Part shown: positions 33,839 through 34,335 of the stretch, one piece after another | Position numbering within the stretch: the first letter of the stretch is position 1 | Layout of the letters: every line of letters starts with the position of its first letter | NCBI GenBank assembly: GCA_900767605.1 | Contig: CAAFZT010000053.1 | Location: 1 to 34,335 of the forward strand | Source: Bacilli bacterium | GTDB lineage: Bacteria; Bacillota_I; Bacilli_A; RFN20; CAG-826 | Length of the DNA: 34,335 bases | Direction: 5' to 3' | Notes under the pieces: generated by a model | What the model was told of the DNA's origin: nothing | The model's input: only the letters and a program-made list of their open reading frames with translations | The model's database searches: none | Translations under genes and position numbers: made by a program

Positions 33839-33996
33839 AGTGTAGTGGACTAGTGTAGTGAGCAGTGTAGTACCAAAAGCGCCTTGCCATCGAATATTTT
33901 TATCTTTTAAGGTTTTTAGAGCCTTAAAATCAAAGAATTAGTTTAGTTAACAGTGTAGTGGACCAGTGTAGTCATCAGTGTAGTGAGCAGTGTAGT
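33839..33996. repeat. Two clusters of AGTGTAGT direct repeats
   Basis: AGTGTAGT starts at 33839, 33852, 33864 and again at 33952, 33965, 33977, 33989: seven copies with 13-, 12- and 12-bp steps inside clusters. Both clusters open with AGTGTAGTGGAC, and flanks vary (GAGC, CATC). Clusters are 113 bp apart, with a hairpin in between. No gene is seen from 33746 to 34335; this array, the inverted repeat and the hairpins listed below are all I find there. Confidence 0.9.
33905..33929. repeat. Perfect 8-bp inverted repeat between the repeat clusters
   Basis: TTTTAAGG (33905-33912), 9-nt loop, CCTTAAAA (33922-33929). Could be a weak terminator or a protein site. It lies centrally between the two AGTGTAGT clusters. 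Confidence 0.5.
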
Positions 33997-34095
33997 CCTT
34001 GTTCTCTACAATTCGTGTCCTGCGTCAAAGTGTGAAACGCTAAACGACACTGGAAATTCACCGCGACCCCGTTTTCATTGACAAACGCTTCATTT

Positions 34096-34171
34096 ATTTA
34101 TAAGTGCCAAGAAGTTGATAGTTAGGGGTAAAAATCTTTCTTTAAGTATCAGAATGTTAGCACTTATAAAT
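34096..34171. repeat. 12-bp perfect inverted repeat, 52 bp apart
   Basis: ATTTATAAGTGC (34096-34107) and GCACTTATAAAT (34160-34171). Ends of a small element, paired operator half-sites or a long hairpin are possible. No ORF lies inside. Confidence 0.6.
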
Positions 34172-34217
34172 TCATATTTTGACGAATGTTTAAGCGTGCA
34201 TTCCGCCCAAAATTGCA

Positions 34218-34297
34218 GGGGAGTGTCCCCAATTATGTGTATTCGACCTGATCCGCCTCCGTTCCGTTTATCCCGGAGGGATGGACCCCTAGGGGTC
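34218..34297. other. Cluster of three GC-rich hairpins near window end
   Basis: GGGGA-GTG-TCCCC (34218-34230), CCTCCG/CGGAGG (34256-34261 and 34274-34279), and the 14-bp palindrome GACCCCTAGGGGTC (34284-34297). Suggests a structured RNA or leader running past the window. I cannot match it to a known RNA family. Confidence 0.4.
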
Positions 34298-34335
34298 GCG
34301 GCGGGCGCGAAAAAAGCAGGATTCCTGTTACAATG

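Noticed and set aside
33839..33996. AGTGTAGT array as a CRISPR
   Set aside because: Units are 8 bp with 4-5 bp between them; there are no spacers of 25-45 bp and no cas genes.

Overview
This 34.3 kb window looks like chromosomal DNA from a low-to-mid GC, monoderm Bacillota. The evidence is a tmRNA of the usual bacterial type, strong AAGGAGG ribosome sites inside operons, lipobox lipoproteins, and the gdpP-rplI-dnaB-yycJ-rlmH gene order typical of Bacilli. UGA is used as a stop (dnaB, yycJ and others), so the code is standard and this is not a Mycoplasma. My guess is an uncultured gut lineage of Bacilli near the Mollicutes or Erysipelotrichia. That is inference from gene content and style only.

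Layout. (1) 1-3250 is a foreign-looking island: a very AT-rich gene for a secreted, Ser/Thr-rich beta protein that may be an aerolysin-like pore-former. Three bases later comes a GC-rich MacB-type ABC exporter, which abuts a truncated AAA ATPase relic. (2) 3560-8540 is housekeeping: ssrA (tmRNA), two membrane proteins, a small conserved protein, a Cof-type HAD phosphatase and tcdA. (3) 13309 down to 8061 (minus strand) is gdpP-rplI-dnaB-yycJ-rlmH, in which every stop overlaps the next start. (4) 13374-15041 holds a tiny membrane protein and an AAA + PD-(D/E)XK-like (DUF4143) ATPase preceded by three 23-bp direct repeats. (5) 29962 down to 15165 (minus strand) is an 11-gene sugar-acid operon. 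It encodes a ribose-type ABC importer, a cytoplasmic esterase, a repeat-bearing lipoprotein, a GH3 glycosidase, an SDR fructuronate reductase, a HAD phosphatase, an Fe-S flavin oxidoreductase and mannonate dehydratase. A divergent 789-residue AraC regulator controls the shared intergenic region. (6) 32549-33745 is a flavodiiron protein, followed by a gene-free tail (33746-34335) with a striking AGTGTAGT repeat array and several hairpins.

How it works together: the importer should bring in a glucuronide-type oligosaccharide. The esterase and GH3 enzyme would trim it inside the cell. UxuB then reduces fructuronate to mannonate and UxuA dehydrates that to KDG. KDG kinase and aldolase are not in the window.

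The least ordinary signals are: (a) the importer ATPase and one permease both carry long coiled-coil additions sharing an identically spaced Y-C-I-Y-L heptad core; (b) at least four, and perhaps six, transcription units have a -10 box ending 6-11 nt before the start codon with no ribosome site, indicating leaderless mRNAs; (c) the ATPase-nuclease gene with its 23-bp repeats; (d) the AT-rich toxin-like gene joined to a GC-rich exporter.
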